In this document: in pieces, positions 37,963 to 47,434 of the stretch
Numbering within the stretch: the first letter of the stretch is position 1
How the letters are laid out: the number at the start of each line of letters is the position of its first letter
Assembly: GCA_021209225.1 (NCBI GenBank)
Contig: JAJOIW010000240.1
Span: 1-47,434 of the forward strand
DNA: 47,434 bases
Direction of reading: 5' to 3'
Origin: Verrucomicrobiota bacterium
Lineage (GTDB): Bacteria > Verrucomicrobiota > Verrucomicrobiia > Limisphaerales > JAJOIW01
Translations under genes and position numbers: made by a program
The notes under the pieces: generated by a model
Seen by the model: only the letters and a program-made list of their open reading frames with translations
The model's database searches: none
What the model was told of the DNA's origin: nothing

Positions 37963-40010
37963 TCAAGGTTGACTATTCAGGAGTCGGATGTTGGCGATCA
38001 GTTCCTGAATACGTTGGGCTGTCGATGGGTCATCCAGTTGTTTTGCAAGAATCAGACATTCCTCGTAGATCTGGACAGCAGTTTCCCATTGCTTTTGCTT
38101 TTCGTGGACTCTGGCAAGCGTGAGCAGGTAGGGCCCGTATTGTCTTTCACTGATTTTGACTGCCATGGTGGCCGCATCCAACGCTTTTGTGTCATCCATT
38201 GGGCTTTCGGCGCTCTGTTCCATGTACATCCAGGCCAGGGCATTCCACGCTTCCGCAAAATTCTGTTGCAATCCCACGGCGCTCTGAAAATGCTCAGTCG
38301 CTTGGTTCAGTTCTCCTTTTTCGCTGGCAATCTGACCGCGGAAAAACTCAATTTGAGCCTTTTCCACAGAGTTTGTGTTTGGGTCATACAGCCTGGAAGC
38401 TTTGGCGAAAAGTTCCTGAGCCCGGTCGAGTTGATTGGATTCGTAATAAAGTTGTGCTGCTGTCACGGTCGCGTAGGAGATTTCGTCGACAGAATTGGTG
38501 CGTGACTCATTCGGGTTGGAGAGGACTTTTTCAAATTCAGCCAGGGCTTGAGAAGTATTTCCGATGTCGATGAGGTAGGTGGCGAGCAGATTCCGCAAAT
38601 TGCTGTCATCCGGGGATGAAGTCAGTTTCCACTCGAGCGCCTGGATTTCCGAGACGATGGCGTTGAATTGGGCAGCCTGATCCAGGGTGAAGAGATCCTC
38701 TGAGGATTTGGTCAGAACCTGCAGCATCAATTCGGCCATTTCTTCGGTGGAATTCTGTCCGTAAATCACTTTGGTTGGTGGGCTGGATGGGTTCTGAGGA
38801 TTGTCGGCGGAATTGTCAAAGGTGTAGTCAAATTCGATGATGGTGCGGGCTGGCAGGAAAACAGTTTTATCGCCCAGGAACCGGTATTCATCCTGCCAGT
38901 CAAAATCCCAATTCGGGATGGAGATCAGTGGTTTCGAGGTTCCATCGGCAAGGTGTGCTCTGGCCTGGATGTTTTTTGCCAGGTAATGAGCATGTGGATA
39001 GATGCTGATGACTTCGGCATCGACTGGCAGTTGAAAACTTGCCTTGACATGGTAATCCTTCTCACCAGGCGGAATTTCAATAATCTTATTCCTGAATACC
39101 AGAGGATATGGTCGATAGACAGGTGGCTTATCGGCAAAATAAAAGCCGATTTCCACTTGCAGGTTTTCCGGCTTTCCCGTCGTTTGCATGTGAACCTGAA
39201 GGACCAGGTCCAGTGGGGCCTCCAGTGGCCAGGCAATGCCTTCGGTTCCTGCGTATGGGGCCTTTCCTGGAGTCCAACCATGAAATTGTCCGAATGGGAG
39301 GCGGGCATCACTGAGAGACATGATTCCCGGAAATCCAGGGTTTTCATCGAGTGAATCCAGTTCCCGGGAACTCGCAGTCACATCCGTCAAAGGACCATGT
39401 GATGCACGACCTTTGGATTCAAGGGTCGAAAATCCACTGTTCTCACGAATTTTTGATCTCCCAACTCTTCCAGTGGAATGACAAAATTGCGATAGATATC
39501 CGGGCCCTCGGCTGGGATCACAAACTCCTGAGGCAACCTTACAATCAGGTCAGGCGGTCCCAATTTCCATCCATCATTGAACTCAGGCACTGCCGGTGCT
39601 TTCTCAGGATTTCCTTCAGGCGCCCCATCCGTGTGCCATTGTCGGATCAAGCCTTTTTCAGTGGCTGAAAGAATTCGTTCATTGATAAAAGTCCCCTTGG
39701 CCTGATCAGGCAACCAGGGCGGCATATATCCCGATTCGATCACTTCGACAATCTGCTTGGACCTCTTCGCAATATCGTCATAACTCAATAAACTGAATGG
39801 GGCTGACTGGCCGGGTCTGTGGCATTCACTGCATCGCGAAAACAGGATCGGAGCCACATCCTCGGCAAAAGTCACTTGTCCTTTGGGTCGCGGTTTGTAA
39901 ACGTTCTGATCGGCTCTGGAGCTCTGATCGGCATCTTCACATGCCACAACTGCTAGGGCACATATCCCGATCATCACCAGGACTTTCGACCAGTTTGGAT
40001 TCCCATTCAT
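37963..40010 (-). CDS. Cytochrome c / copper-monooxygenase-like / TPR lipoprotein, split by one frame break
   Basis: A protein of about 682 residues. It starts with a signal segment and lipobox (LAVVAC, Cys-24), then a c-type heme motif CSECH (60-64) in FAEDVAPILFSRCSECHRPGQ. A domain like copper type II ascorbate-dependent monooxygenase follows, with His pairs in KVVHHMVL (about 203-204), LQVHMQ and YPHAHYLAKNI. The rest (about residues 430-682) is TPR repeats (ALAEFEKVLSNPNES, AQELFAKASRLYDPN, ATEHFQSAVGLQQN). The frame stops at VVHHMVL; one more base in the AAA run at 39389-39391 gives MVLLTDVTASS and joins the halves. It is a secreted redox protein; the substrate is unknown. Confidence 0.8.
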
Positions 40011-40223
40011 TACGGGTATCCTATCACAGCCTCAGCCCCGGATCACTTAATTTTCCAGTCGCCCCCGGAAGGAATTCTTCAAACGCGTTGAAAAAAAACT
40101 CAGGAAATTCCTTAATCCGGACGATTGGATTCTAAAAGGGGAAACCAAGCGAAATTGATTCAGAGAGAGAGGCTTTGAATTTCAATGGTTGCTATTCATT
40201 CATTCAAATGAACAGAGGGATAT

Positions 40224-41833
40224 ATGACTAAAGAGGAAACCATATCAAAGGTTATCTCTCAGGCGGGATCTGAGGACACCACGCCTTTGCATAAGGTTAT
40301 TGAGTTGATCAAATCAATCAGTTCCGCGACCGGCAAAAAGGATATTTCTGGATTGATGGAGTTTATTGAGAGGGATGCGGAAGTCTCGGGCAGGGTATTA
40401 CGTACGGCTTTCCCATCCGACGGGACAGAAGAAAAGGATGGGGTCGAGGTACACACCATAGAACAGGCAGTCAAAATCATTGGCTTGGACAAAATAGTCT
40501 CGGTGTTGATGACGATTGTCGCGGCCCAGGAACTGAACCGGAATATTTCCTACCCCAGCAAACTGGAGTTATTATCCCTGTCCATACTTACTGGTCTCGT
40601 GGCGCGGAATTTTTCGACAAATTCCGGGATTCGCGACGCGGATATCTGTTTTGCCTCGGGCCTATTCCGGCATTATGGGGACATTTTGCTGTCACGATCC
40701 TTGCCTGATCAATACAGTCTGGCCTGCCATTTAGCTCAGGACGCTCAGATTTCCCGTGAAGACTGCTTTCGGAAAATCTTTGGCATTGGATCCATGGAAT
40801 TGGCTCGATACGTTCTCGAGCACATGAAAATGCCTGGCACGCTGTGGAAATCCATTCGGGAGGTGGATGATCCGGACATGGTTGACCCAGTGACACTGGC
40901 GGGCAGTTTTGCGGGTGAGGTGGGAGAAATTATGAATTCTCAAGGGTTGGAGAGATCCAGATACGATTCTGAGATTTCGGATCTGATTACCCGTTACCAG
41001 GAAGCCAGTGGTATCAATATCAGAGCTTTCAACCAGATATTCACCGAACTGAATACTGAGTTGCAGGATTTACAATCCTGTGGAGGCATTCCGGAACTGG
41101 CACCTCATTTAAGCAAGCGCCTGCAGATCATCACCAGTGGATCAGATGAAGAATTTCCGGAAGCGCCTGCTCTTGAGGTCAATCTTTCCGAATACAACCG
41201 GCAGGCAAAAAGCGATGCAAACTCCCAGCTTCCCGGTCTGCCAGAAGTGCCATACAGTGAGTTGACAGACAAAGGGTTTCATGGCCCGCGATCCCGATTA
41301 GCCAGGTCCAAAGCATTTTTTCACGAGGGAATTCACAAAATAGTCAACTTCACCTGCGACCTGATGCACAGTCACGAAGAAATTACTTCTGAAATCTGCA
41401 AAGTGGCGATGGCGGGATTCCGCGCCAGAAATGTCTTCTTTTTTGCTCCATCCGGGTACGAGGATTGCTTTTTCAGCATCCTTAATTTTGGGCCAGAAGC
41501 CGGTAAATCCGGATCAGTTCCCAATTTTTCTGTTTTGATGGTTCTTTTCTCGCTCGAGCTGTCAGCTCGAAAGAACCAGTTTTAATAGGCTTGGAGGAAT
41601 TAAACAAGGAACCGCAAGCAATTCAGGCATGGATTGGCGCGAGTGAAGAACTGTCCCCATTAATTGCCTGGCCGCTGAAGAATAGGGATACAGTCAGCGC
41701 CCTGATTCTGATATCCGGTGGGGACCAATACGCCATGGATGAATTTGAGATCTCCTCCCGTCAAATGGTGCAGTTTTTCCGCTTTGCTTCCCTGTGTTTG
41801 AACACACGCAAAGTATCCACACAGAATAATTAA
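40224..41833 (+). CDS. HDOD-domain protein with C-terminal GAF domain, split by one frame break
   Basis: A signalling protein of about 536 residues. The N-terminal half (about residues 20-210) resembles an HDOD domain: ISSATGKKDISGLMEFIERDAEVSGRVLRTAF, EQAVKIIGLDKIVSVLMT, and FASGLFRHYGDILL. The C-terminal part (about 375-536) has a GAF-like frame. The first frame ends at 41585, but one more T in the T run 41533-41536 gives SVFDGSFLARAVSSKEPVLIGLEEL and then LIAWPLKNRDTVSALILISGGDQ. It has no DNA-binding or output domain. HDOD proteins often control motility, stress or c-di-GMP pathways; the input here is unknown. ATG 40224 follows AGAGGGA. Confidence 0.72.
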
Positions 41834-41840
41834 TCAGACT

Positions 41841-42050
41841 ATGAAGAGGGAGGCACGCGTCGCTCCAGGCATGCCGGTTTCCAGGACAACCGGGAATTCT
41901 TCCATCGGCTCATATCTGGTGCAGGTTTTCGATCCTCAGCGCAAGGCCGCGGAACATGATACGGCAATGCGTTGGGAACGGCGACGGGACAATCCGCGTT
42001 TTAAAGTTTTTTTCAACCGGCTTCAGGGTCCGGAGGAATCGGGCGGATAG
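41841..42050 (+). CDS. Small hypothetical protein
   Basis: A possible 69-residue gene on the same strand, 7 bases after the HDOD gene. It is rich in Arg (AMRWERRRDNPRFKVFFNR) with no known motif. Its ribosome-binding site is not good. It may be an accidental frame. Confidence 0.3.
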   Translation: MKREARVAPGMPVSRTTGNSSIGSYLVQVFDPQRKAAEHDTAMRWERRRDNPRFKVFFNRLQGPEESGG

Positions 42051-42387
42051 CAAAGTCTGTTCGTAATGAATCGCTTATAATACCCGCCGCACCTCACCCC
42101 GCACGATTTATTGAAGCAGCGTGGCGGTAAGCCTGGCATCCGGTCTTCTATGGACCCTCCCGACCCCACTATTCATCTTGCCTCCAAGAGAATCCTTTCG
42201 TAGCCTGAGGTCTTGGCTCCGATCCATTTTCAATGGATCTATCCGACAAAAACTGAATGGCACCAGGTGACTTCAATTCGTTTCGTGGAATACATTTTCA
42301 GACTTGGTCAGCAGTCCAACTCTCACGATGCCGCCATGATTATGACTTTCCGGGTTGAAGAATGATTGGATCGGCCGAGTTGTCAAT
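42051..42387. other. Intergenic stretch
   Basis: This stretch has no convincing gene, RNA or repeat. It lies upstream of the SGNH hydrolase and probably holds its promoter. A short imperfect dyad (CCATTTTCAATGG) is at about 42225. Confidence 0.35.
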
Positions 42388-43704
42388 ATGAGAGCAAAAC
42401 CAAATTTATCGCGAATGGTCCGGTTGTGGAGCTGCCTGATCTTCAACCTGGGCCTCTGGATTGGAGGGCAGAACCATGCCAGCCAGTTAGCCCATAATCT
42501 CCACTCTGGAGTTCCTCAAAAAGTGGTTTTATATGGAACCAGTCTGACTGCTCAGGGAGCTTGGATTGAACCATTCAAAAATTTTCTGAACCTGAATTTT
42601 CCTGGATTGGCTCAGGTCATCAACAGTGGTGAGAATGGGTCCATATCACGTCAGGGCCTGGCAAATATCCAGCAACGCGTCATCAGTCACCAGCCGGACA
42701 CGGTCTTCATTGAATACGCCGCCAATGACAGCGAAATCGCCTTTCGCTTGAGTCCTTCTGAGTCCCGATCCAACCTGGAGGGCATGATTCAGGCTATAAA
42801 CAATTCCCTGCCTGGCACAGAGATTATTCTGATGATTATGAACCCTCCCCTGGAACCGTTCCTGTCCACCCATCCAAATTGGGCTGCTTACAATCAGCAG
42901 TATCGGGAAGTTGCTTCCGAACAAAACCTCCTGTTGATCGATATGGAGGAGGCATGGCTTCAAGTTCTGGCACAAAGCCCAGCAAGCCCGGCCATTACGA
43001 TCCCGGATGGTATCCACCCATCGCTTGCCGGAGCATTGGCCGTGACGTTCCCTATGATCATCGAAGCTACATTGCTGAATAACCGGGACGCAGCTCTCGC
43101 CTATACCATCCCGAATCCTTCACCTGCGCCTCCGCCGACATCTCCTGACCCGGTGAGAATCCAGAAGAATTTTGCCTACAACGATGCACTCCTTGGCATC
43201 AAACTCATCCTGCACTCCGGAATTTCTCTCGAAGGTAGAATTTCATTGCCGTCGAACCAGAACTATTTAGCCCACCATTTTGTGAGGATCAAACCATCCG
43301 GAGAAATTTCGATTCAATGGATCCCACCCGGAAGCACAGAAATTTACATGGGAGATGTGCTGCATCAGGAATCCTTCATCCTGCATGCCCTGAATTACTA
43401 TCAGGAATCCTGGAGCTTCCGGCTGCCAACCACTCAACCAGCCCCCAACTCCCCATTGGCTGGGTATGCGGTGTTCGCCTCAACATCGGACAAACGCCCG
43501 CTCGGGCTTCCACAATTCTTGAAATTCAATTCCTCTCAAAGCAATTCCAGCCCGCAGATTGAATGGGCTCCTCAATCCGGTCAGCCCAATTCCCACATTT
43601 TCGTTCCCATTCATTCTGGTGAAATGGATCTGGATTACCCATGGTTCATCCAGTCATTCAGCGCATATTATAGGAACCGATTTGGAGCCAACATAAGCAA
43701 CTGA
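42388..43704 (+). CDS. Secreted SGNH/GDSL-family hydrolase
   Basis: A protein of 438 residues with a signal segment (LWSCLIFNLGLWIGGQNHASQ) and an SGNH hydrolase domain. Block I is VVLYGTSLTAQGAW with Ser as the nucleophile. Block II has NSGENGSISRQGL, block III is EYAANDSE, and block V is DGIHPSLAG with the catalytic Asp and His. The C-terminal half (about residues 250-438) after a proline-rich linker is beta-rich with no known family. SGNH proteins are esterases; deacetylation of a glycan is a likely role. The ATG at 42388 is preferred to the TTG 11 codons upstream. Confidence 0.8.
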   Translation: MRAKPNLSRMVRLWSCLIFNLGLWIGGQNHASQLAHNLHSGVPQKVVLYGTSLTAQGAWIEPFKNFLNLNFPGLAQVINSGENGSISRQGLANIQQRVISHQPDTVFIEYAANDSEIAFRLSPSESRSNLEGMIQAINNSLPGTEIILMIMNPPLEPFLSTHPNWAAYNQQYREVASEQNLLLIDMEEAWLQVLAQSPASPAITIPDGIHPSLAGALAVTFPMIIEATLLNNRDAALAYTIPNPSPAPPPTSPDPVRIQKNFAYNDALLGIKLILHSGISLEGRISLPSNQNYLAHHFVRIKPSGEISIQWIPPGSTEIYMGDVLHQESFILHALNYYQESWSFRLPTTQPAPNSPLAGYAVFASTSDKRPLGLPQFLKFNSSQSNSSPQIEWAPQSGQPNSHIFVPIHSGEMDLDYPWFIQSFSAYYRNRFGANISN

Positions 43705-43834
43705 TGCGGCTATGCGGAATTTTTCCTCCGGTCTTTTGCCTGGCTCAGAATATCGTTGATGATTGCGGGATTGCGGTTTAGCTTCCTCCGTCCCGTCATG
43801 GCATTGGGACATTGAACCATCACTTTTAGATCGC

Positions 43835-45967
43835 ATGTCAGCACATAAGCCTTTGACCACAACACAGATGACCGACCTGATCAATGGGTTGCATCGATTG
43901 GCACATAACCTGTGGTGGACCTGGAACCAGGAAGCTCAGGAAGTCTTTCAGGAACTTTCGCCCCGTGCCTGGCGCAATTTATTTCACAACGCCGTCGCCA
44001 TCCTCCATGAGGTCTCGGATTACGAACTCCGTATCCGATTGCAAAATCCATTTTTTGCCCAAAAAGTCACCGATGCCCTGCATAAATTTGAGAAATACCT
44101 GAACGAACCTGCAACCTGGGCCTCTGAGCATATGCCGCATTTGAAAGAGGCTCCCGTTGCCTATTTCAGTGCAGAATTCGGATTTCATGAAACGCTTCCC
44201 ATTGCAGCCGGGGGGCTTGGGGCACTGGCTGGCGATCATACCAAATCGGCAAGTGATCTGGGTCTGCCATTCTACGGCATGAGCCTTTTTTACCGCGAGG
44301 GCTACTTCCAGCAATCCATCGATCAGGACAATTGGCAGACAGAATTTTATTCCCTTTTAAATCCCAAAAACCTTCCCATCGAACAGGTTGTCAATGCCAA
44401 AGGTGAGCCTATAGTCTGCACCGTTGAAATTGGCAGAAACATCGTCCATTTCCAGGCCTGGCGCGTCAATGTCGGGCGGGTTGAAGTCTTTCTTCTGGAT
44501 ACGAATCGTCCAGAGAATGAACCACATTTCAAGGATTTGACCCTGAGAGTGTATGGTGGTGATTCGACAACCCGGATTATGCAGGAGGTACTTCTGGGAG
44601 TTGGGGGCGTGATCCTGTTTCGCAAACTGGGCATTCATCCAGGGGTTTTCCATATGAATGAAGGTCATGCCGCTTTCCTGACCCTGGAGCTTGCCCGTGA
44701 GAAGATAGCTGAGGGCGTTGGGTTCGACCATGCGATTGAAGCTGTGAAACAGGAGTGTATTTTCACCACTCACACTCCGGTCGAGGCTGGTCACGATCGG
44801 TTCTCCGCGGACCTCATGCATTATGTTCTCGGCAGGTACGCCTCACATCTGCAGGTGGATTTTGATCAGCTGATGGACCTTGGGCGGGTTCACAAAGGCA
44901 GCAGTCAGGAACCATTCTGCATGACGGTTTTAGCTCTAAGGTGCTCGCGTGCGGCGAATGGGGTCAGCGAATTACATGGGGAAGTCAGCCGGGAAATGTG
45001 GCAGGCCCTCTACCCGGGGCGATCCATCAAGGATGTCCCCATTGGCCATATCACCAATGGAATCCATCTCATGGGCTGGATGAAAGGTCCCCTCCGGAAC
45101 TTCTGGAAACGCCATCTGGGAGACTCCTGGGATCGAACCGTAAATGAAACGGAATTCTGGCAGAAGCTCGAGGATCCGGAATATATCTCAGATGAGGAGT
45201 TGTGGGCGCTGCGCTATGAATTGCGCCGCGAAATGATAGAATTCACCCGTCGTCGACTTTTGCTGCAGGAGCATTATCTGGACCGTCAACACTATATCGC
45301 ATTCGATCATCTGTTAAATGTGGACGCACTCACCATCGGCTTTGCCCGACGTTTCGCCACATACAAAAGAGCCCCCCTCATTTTCCAGCAATTCAATAAA
45401 ATCATCGATCTCGTTCGGGATTCCCGTAGGCCCATCCAATTTATTTTTGCTGGTAAAGCGCATCCCAGAGATGAAGAAGGCAAGAAATTCATCCAGCATA
45501 TTATACATTTGAGCAAGTATTCAGAACTCAAGGGACATTTGGTTTTCATAGAGAATTATGATGTCCATGTGTGTCGTCAGATGGTTTCGGGCTGTGACGT
45601 CTGGCTCAATAATCCAAGACGTCCACTCGAGGCTTCGGGAACATCCGGGCAGAAGATTTCCTGCCATGGTGGTCTTAATCTGAGTATTCTCGATGGATGG
45701 TGGCGGGAAGGATATGATGGCCAGAACGGGTTTGCCATTGGCCCCGACTCACATCCGGAAAGTGTGGAAGAACAGGATCACATAGATAGTGAGAATCTAT
45801 ACAGGACACTGGTTGAGCAAGTCGTGCCTTTATTCTTCCAACGTGATGCCAATGGCATCCCAAGAGCGTGGTTGAAAAAAGTGCGTCATGCCATGGCGAC
45901 TCTCACTCCCCAATTCAATACCTGGCGGATGGTGAAAGAATATTCCAGAAAATATTACACCTTCTGA
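43835..45967 (+). CDS. glgP: Alpha-glucan phosphorylase (short GlgP type)
   Basis: It splits alpha-1,4-glucans by phosphorolysis to glucose 1-phosphate. The 710-residue protein is the short bacterial/archaeal type. It has LHRLAHNLWWTWNQEAQEVF, VAYFSAEFGFHETLPIAAGGLGALAGDH, FHMNEGHAAFLTLEL and HTPVEAGHD. ALTIGFARRFATYKRAPLIF follows. The PLP-binding part is LEASGTSGQKISCHGGLNLSILDGWW, with the Lys kept and some loop residues changed from the usual 'GTSGMKAALNG'. GRAP-type regulators are not seen. ATG at 43835 is preferred; an in-frame start 24 codons upstream has no homology. Confidence 0.92.
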   Translation: MSAHKPLTTTQMTDLINGLHRLAHNLWWTWNQEAQEVFQELSPRAWRNLFHNAVAILHEVSDYELRIRLQNPFFAQKVTDALHKFEKYLNEPATWASEHMPHLKEAPVAYFSAEFGFHETLPIAAGGLGALAGDHTKSASDLGLPFYGMSLFYREGYFQQSIDQDNWQTEFYSLLNPKNLPIEQVVNAKGEPIVCTVEIGRNIVHFQAWRVNVGRVEVFLLDTNRPENEPHFKDLTLRVYGGDSTTRIMQEVLLGVGGVILFRKLGIHPGVFHMNEGHAAFLTLELAREKIAEGVGFDHAIEAVKQECIFTTHTPVEAGHDRFSADLMHYVLGRYASHLQVDFDQLMDLGRVHKGSSQEPFCMTVLALRCSRAANGVSELHGEVSREMWQALYPGRSIKDVPIGHITNGIHLMGWMKGPLRNFWKRHLGDSWDRTVNETEFWQKLEDPEYISDEELWALRYELRREMIEFTRRRLLLQEHYLDRQHYIAFDHLLNVDALTIGFARRFATYKRAPLIFQQFNKIIDLVRDSRRPIQFIFAGKAHPRDEEGKKFIQHIIHLSKYSELKGHLVFIENYDVHVCRQMVSGCDVWLNNPRRPLEASGTSGQKISCHGGLNLSILDGWWREGYDGQNGFAIGPDSHPESVEEQDHIDSENLYRTLVEQVVPLFFQRDANGIPRAWLKKVRHAMATLTPQFNTWRMVKEYSRKYYTF

Positions 45968-46246
45968 AAGGCCCGGGAATTACTCGGACTGCACAAGTCG
46001 CTGCCTCCGCAGGTACAATACACCTGCGGACTATCCGCAAGGCAGAAACGTACACATCGAATTCATGAATCCAACGGGTTCCCCATCCGATGCATGGCAG
46101 CCATTCTCCCGCATCAATATTTGATGCAGGCCCCTGAGTGCCATGCATCCATCGTTGATCCCGGTGCAACCCGGCCGGGAGATATTGAATACATCGCACC
46201 GGATTGCATGAATACATCGCCCATGTTGGAATAATATCGCAATTTG

Positions 46247-47287
46247 ATGAGCACCACTGAAAGAACCAAAAAGTCAGATATCCGATCATTGTCTGAATCA
46301 GATCTTCAATCCTGGATTGTGGAGCATCAATTCCCTGCCTACAGGGCCAGGCAGGTGCTGGATTGGCTTTATGCAAAACGGGCCGGATCATGGGATGACA
46401 TGACGAATATCCCCGGGGACCTGCGCAAACTCCTCCACACACACTATTCAATTGAATTGCCGGTTCTCGTCCGGATGCAGGGATCCCGGGACAGCACCGC
46501 CAAATTCCTGTGGAAATTCCACGATGGAGCCATGGTGGAAAGCGTTCTCATTCCTGCAAACACGGCCCATTCCGGGGACCAGAGCGACCGCCGCACTCTC
46601 TGTGTCTCCACTCAGGTTGGCTGTGCATACGGATGCCGGTTTTGTGCCAGTGGCCTCGATGGATGGAAACGCAATCTGCTTTCCCACGAAATTGTGGGTC
46701 AGATCATTGCCGTGGAGAATTGGGCCGCTTCACAATCCCAATCCTCACATCCGGAAACTGCCATCAATAACCTCGTCTTCATGGGCATGGGTGAACCATT
46801 GGCTAATTATACAAACCTCATTCCCGCATTGAATATATTAAATTCCTCCTGGGGAATGAACATAGGCGCGCGGAAAATAACGATTTCCACGAGTGGTCTG
46901 GCCCCGATGATAGAAAAGCTTGCGGACGAACCCCAACAGTTCCGTTTGGCCATCTCACTCCACGGAGCCACGGATCCAGTGCGGGATCAAATCATGCCCA
47001 TCAATAAAAAATATAACCTCACCCGCCTCACCAATGCCTGCCTGTATTTTCAAAAGAAAAAAGGAAAAATGATCACTCTGGAATATATACTGATTGAAAA
47101 TATCAATGATTCACCAGATCAGATTCCTCACCTGGCCCGCCTGGCCAAAAGACTCCATGCCAAAGTCAATCTTATCCCGTATAACTCAGTGGACGGGCTC
47201 GCCTGGAGACGACCATCTGTGCAGGTCCAGGAGGCTTTTGCTTCAGCACTTCTGAATCACGGGGTGACGGCAACTCTGCGGCGAGAG
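46247..47287 (+). CDS. rlmN: 23S rRNA (adenine-2503-C2)/tRNA methyltransferase RlmN, C-terminus lost at a junction
   Basis: It is a radical SAM methyltransferase. The cluster motif is C126-x3-C130-x2-C133 in [38 protein letters not shown] and [21 protein letters not shown] follow, then [15 protein letters not shown] and VNLIPYNSV. Homology ends at GVTATLRRE, where the family goes on with a 'DIDAACGQL' block holding the methyl-carrying Cys. The frame goes on past 47287 into foreign sequence, so the C-terminus is not real here. Both ends of the gene's true sequence lie beyond the join. Confidence 0.88.
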
Positions 47288-47434
47288 GTCTTGATATTGA
47301 CAACGTTGAGGCGGTCTTTAACTACGACATGCCTACTCATGAGGAATATTACGTACACCGTATTGGCCGTACAGGTCGTGCCGGCAAAGAGGGTACGAGC
47401 TATACCTTTATCACTAATCGCGATTATCACTTGC
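47278..47434 (+). CDS. DEAD-box RNA helicase fragment (both ends missing)
   Basis: The last 157 bases code, in a frame one base off that of rlmN, for motif V (ARGLDIDNV) and motif VI ([10 protein letters not shown]) of a DEAD-box RNA helicase, with [14 protein letters not shown] between and [14 protein letters not shown] after. The fragment has no start and runs off the window. Its codon use (many GGT, CGT, TAC) is unlike its neighbours. It shares about ten bases with rlmN at 47278-47287. It is likely a chimeric join and not part of this genome's locus. Confidence 0.85.

Noticed and set aside
46190-46225. Two copies of TGAATACATCGC as a repeat element
   Set aside because: Only two short copies are seen with no flanking structure; this may be chance or a minor duplication.
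1-47434. tRNA, rRNA, CRISPR, insertion sequences and prophage
   Set aside because: No cloverleaf with CCA-type ends, no repeat-spacer pattern, no transposase motif and no phage genes were found on either strand.

Overview
The window reads as a chromosomal segment of a Gram-negative, heterotrophic bacterium, most likely from the Verrucomicrobiota or a related PVC lineage. The reasons are the secreted PQQ-type beta-propeller proteins, the heparinase-like protein, a FmdB-like protein without cysteines, a hopanoid-type HpnA epimerase, large multidomain amidohydrolases, a cytochrome c/copper-monooxygenase-like/TPR protein and a short-type alpha-glucan phosphorylase. Composition is moderate. No tRNA, rRNA, CRISPR array, insertion sequence or prophage was recognised. 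The lineage call is inference from gene content only.

Layout. 0-2.1 kb: end of an exopolysaccharide locus (heparinase II/III-like protein overlapping an AlgD-type GDP-mannose 6-dehydrogenase). 2.2-4.9 kb: two secreted PQQ-type propellers (minus). 5.0-10.1 kb: rhaM, an ECF sigma/anti-sigma pair, the FmdB-like protein, a metallophosphoesterase, lysC, trpG/pabA. 10.2-17.9 kb: a second surface-glycan region (glycosyltransferase, sugar nucleotidyltransferase, SDR, lipoprotein, Wzy/WaaL-type membrane protein with an inserted lectin-like domain, secreted TIM-barrel protein), interrupted by purE. 18.3-22.3 kb: central metabolism (gdhA, deoC, mdh). 22.5-27.9 kb: two exported amidohydrolase-fold proteins. 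28-31.4 kb: hpnA, a flippase-like protein and an M20 peptidase. 31.4-36.6 kb: a candidate replication origin followed by dnaA-thyA-folA, a metallo-beta-lactamase protein, a Rieske protein and queD. 36.6-47.4 kb: a glycosyltransferase, the cytochrome/monooxygenase/TPR protein, an HDOD-GAF regulator, an SGNH hydrolase, an alpha-glucan phosphorylase and rlmN.

Two facts govern how the window should be read. First, about thirteen single-base frame breaks, nearly all in homopolymer runs, split otherwise well-conserved genes including dnaA, gdhA and deoC. This looks like systematic sequencing error, so those genes are annotated as single full-length genes. Second, the last ~157 bases do not belong to rlmN: they encode motifs V and VI of a DEAD-box RNA helicase with different codon use, joined at a ~10-base shared sequence. 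This is probably a chimeric contig end.

The most distinctive architectures are the O-antigen-ligase-like protein with a LamG-like domain inserted in its loop, and the amidohydrolase pair in which only one of three amidohydrolase-like segments keeps its HxH metal motif. A sharp GC-skew reversal inside the flippase gene, about 2 kb from dnaA, is also unusual.
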